From: an uncultured bacterium
GTDB taxonomy: Bacteria; Planctomycetota; Planctomycetia; Pirellulales; UBA1268
DNA: 7,493 nt
Direction of reading: 5' to 3'
Assembly: GCA_937959175.1 (NCBI GenBank)
Contig: CALGAS010000173.1
Span: 1-7,493, forward strand
In this document: positions 6,940 to 7,493 of the stretch, in pieces
How the letters are laid out: each line of letters starts with the position of its first letter
How positions within the stretch are numbered: the stretch's first letter is position 1
Notes under the pieces: model-generated
Database searches by the model: none
What the model was told of the DNA's origin: nothing
Seen by the model: only the letters and a program-made list of their open reading frames with translations
Made by a program: the position numbers and the translations under genes

Positions 6940-7003
6940 CGGCGGTCGGTGTCCGGCGTTGACGGGGGGCACGACGCTGTGCTCCGGTGGGCCGGGCCGG
7001 AAA

Positions 7004-7040
7004 GGGTACAGGCACCTCGCTGCGCTCGGAGCCAGTCCCC
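7004..7040 (+). repeat. Repeat 1 copy 2
   Basis: The same fold as copy 1: GGGTAC with GTCCCC (one mismatch, T7007 with C7037), A.A, GGC with GCC, A.A, CC with GG, and an 11-base loop TCGCTGCGCTC that differs from copy 1 by one base. Both internal A.A mismatches are kept. It is followed after two bases by repeat 2 copy A. Confidence 0.85.
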
Positions 7041-7042
7041 AT

Positions 7043-7072
7043 AGAAGCCCCCCGGCGCGAGCCGGGGGGACT
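7043..7072 (+). repeat. Repeat 2 copy A: 9-bp hairpin with GCGA loop
   Basis: CCCCCCGGC (7048-7056) pairs perfectly with GCCGGGGGG (7061-7069) around a GCGA (GNRA-type) tetraloop; AGAAG precedes and ACTG follows. Read on the minus strand, the stem is followed by CTTCTAT, which resembles a weak intrinsic terminator for leftward transcription. Confidence 0.85.
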
Positions 7073-7124
7073 GCGGGTGGTCAACCTTCCCGCCGCCCAT
7101 GCACATCGGTACCCGGTGCAAGAA

Positions 7125-7166
7125 ACGCCCCGAACGCGTTGGATCGCCAGCGGGCTTTCGGGGCGT
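7125..7166. repeat. 10-bp inverted repeat with 22-base loop
   Basis: ACGCCCCGAA (7125-7134) is perfectly complementary to TTCGGGGCGT (7157-7166). A small bulged hairpin precedes it: GCAC/GTGC (7101-7104 with 7116-7119) and CGG/CCG (7107-7109 with 7113-7115). Together they suggest that the segment between the composite repeats is structured. Confidence 0.55.
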
Positions 7167-7216
7167 GTCGACCACCGCGACCCAACCCCCATCGGCCCCA
7201 AAACCCCTTTGGCTCA

Positions 7217-7245
7217 TTGAATCGAAAATCGATTGATTGGATAAA
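7217..7245 (+). promoter_or_regulatory. Promoter-like sequence in an A/T-rich patch
   Basis: TTGAAT (7217-7222) and GATAAA (7240-7245) are 17 bases apart, each matching four of six sigma-70 consensus bases. The patch at about 7198-7247 is much richer in A and T than its surroundings and contains AATCG/CGATT (7220-7224 with 7230-7234). No + strand gene follows inside the window. Confidence 0.25.
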
Positions 7246-7248
7246 AGC

Positions 7249-7264
7249 CCGACGCATCCGTCGG
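7249..7264 (+). repeat. 6-bp hairpin just after the promoter-like site
   Basis: CCGACG (7249-7254), loop CATC, CGTCGG (7259-7264), a perfect stem. If transcription started about seven bases after the -10-like element it would overlap the predicted start, so it could act as an operator-like site rather than as an RNA hairpin. Confidence 0.4.
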
Positions 7265-7285
7265 CAAACCCGTGGGTTGTTTGGT

Positions 7286-7319
7286 GGTGAACGCGGATTG
7301 GGCGTGTTGGCGGTGAACG
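7286..7319 (+). repeat. Direct repeat GGTGAACG
   Basis: GGTGAACG occurs at 7286-7293 and 7312-7319, 26 bases apart, in similar surroundings (TTGGTGGTGAACG and TTGGCGGTGAACG). It may be chance or an imperfect local duplication. Confidence 0.4.
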
Positions 7320-7335
7320 GTTGTCGTGGCTTCCG

Positions 7336-7347
7336 GAGACCGGTCTC
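7336..7347. repeat. 12-bp perfect palindrome GAGACCGGTCTC
   Basis: It is fully self-complementary and of a size typical for a dimeric protein binding site, but no gene or promoter next to it supports that role. Confidence 0.4.
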
Positions 7348-7360
7348 GCCCAACGGCCCG

Positions 7361-7391
7361 CCGTCCCACCGGCTCGCGCCGGTGGGCTTCT
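7361..7391 (-). repeat. Repeat 2 copy B: 9-bp hairpin with TCGC loop on + strand
   Basis: CCCACCGGC (7365-7373), TCGC, GCCGGTGGG (7378-7386). Read on the minus strand it matches repeat 2 copy A over the shared AGAAG lead and GCGA-loop stem, with a single stem pair changed (C-G in A, A-T in B). On the + strand the stem is followed by CTTCTATTT, so it also resembles an intrinsic terminator for rightward transcription. Confidence 0.85.
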
Positions 7392-7398
7392 ATTTGGC

Positions 7399-7409
7399 GA
7401 CTGGCTCCG
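7399..7409 (-). repeat. Partial repeat 1 (half copy)
   Basis: GACTGGCTCCG is identical to 7422-7432 of repeat 1 copy 3 and shares its direction. Only one arm is present. It sits next to repeat 2 copy B at about the same distance as the complete repeat 1 sits from repeat 2 copy A. Confidence 0.7.
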
Positions 7410-7412
7410 GGG

Positions 7413-7461
7413 GAATATGGGGACTGGCTCCGAGCGAAGCGAGGTGCCTGTCCCCATATTC
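7413..7461 (-). repeat. Repeat 1 copy 3 with extended arms
   Basis: GAATATGGGGAC (7413-7424) pairs perfectly with GTCCCCATATTC (7450-7461). Inside are T.T, GGC/GCC (7426-7428 with 7446-7448), T.T, CC/GG (7430-7431 with 7443-7444) and the loop GAGCGAAGCGA. This is the best-formed copy, with 17 base pairs and the same two mismatch positions as the other copies. Confidence 0.88.
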
Positions 7462-7493
7462 GCTCACCGCCCCGCCTACCCGCGGCTGCGGCG

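Larger units (their letters stand above)
6806..7493. other. Gene-free, repeat-rich region downstream of gabT
   Basis: These 688 bases hold no coding region I can support. Frames stay open on the minus strand only through GC-rich composition; one such frame (7353 to 7081) begins with TTG, has no clear ribosome site and runs through a hairpin. Instead the region carries post-gabT hairpins, 8-bp tandem repeats, a long inverted repeat, two mirror-image composite palindromes and an A/T-rich patch, each listed separately. Confidence 0.7.

Noticed and set aside
5096..7201. Long minus-strand open frame opposite gabT and the right-hand intergenic region
   Set aside because: It is antisense to gabT, runs through palindromic repeats and has no recognisable domain or ribosome site.
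7081..7353. Possible 90-residue minus-strand protein between the composite repeats
   Set aside because: It starts at TTG without a clear ribosome site and covers hairpins and the A/T-rich patch. A repeat-derived sequence is more likely, though conservation in relatives could change this view.
7004..7461. Complete insertion sequence
   Set aside because: There is no transposase reading frame and no clear target-site duplication; at most a non-autonomous element.
7462..7493. End of a minus-strand gene at the right edge
   Set aside because: A TAG stop can be read on the minus strand near the edge, but only about five codons would lie inside the window, too few to support a gene.

Overview
This is a GC-rich bacterial window with strong G/C preference at third codon positions. 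All three protein genes I can support lie on the + strand. The gene content and a non-coding tail full of short palindromic repeats look most like a planctomycete chromosome. That assignment is an inference from general style (FG-GAP/VCBS-type repeat protein, dispersed palindromes); no marker gene is present to prove it.

Layout. Bases 1-1933 carry a large acidic repeat protein with five clear Asp-rich FG-GAP/VCBS-like repeats (period 49-51 residues) and an unusual His/Met-rich insert. Its frame is open to the left edge of the window, so its true start may lie outside. Bases 1934-2255 are a gcvP leader: a stem-loop across the previous stop codon, a possible -10 element, a tandem (two-aptamer) glycine riboswitch at about 2030-2206, a small hairpin and a clear ribosome binding site. 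Bases 2256-5252 encode the full-length glycine dehydrogenase (P-protein, GcvP) of the glycine cleavage system. Bases 5253-5410 hold a G-rich tract that fits the G-quadruplex pattern and one copy of a dispersed quasi-palindrome, here called repeat 1. Bases 5411-6805 encode a class III PLP aminotransferase that looks like 4-aminobutyrate aminotransferase (GabT).

Bases 6806-7493 hold no gene I can support. They contain hairpins after gabT, a run of 8-bp tandem repeats beside a large inverted repeat, and then two composite repeats in mirror-image order: repeat 1 + repeat 2 on the + strand at 7004-7072, and repeat 2 + repeat 1 on the - strand at 7361-7461. They enclose about 290 bp that contain an A/T-rich, promoter-like patch.

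How the parts work together. The riboswitch should let free glycine control expression of gcvP, whose product decarboxylates glycine with the H-, T- and L-proteins; none of those partners is encoded here. The downstream aminotransferase is another PLP enzyme of small amino acid catabolism. It could be co-transcribed, but the 158-bp gap with repeats makes that uncertain. No defence system, phage, CRISPR array or other novel multi-gene system is visible. The most interesting undescribed material is the repeat architecture in the right-hand 700 bp, where the two copies of repeat 2 differ by a compensatory base-pair change.
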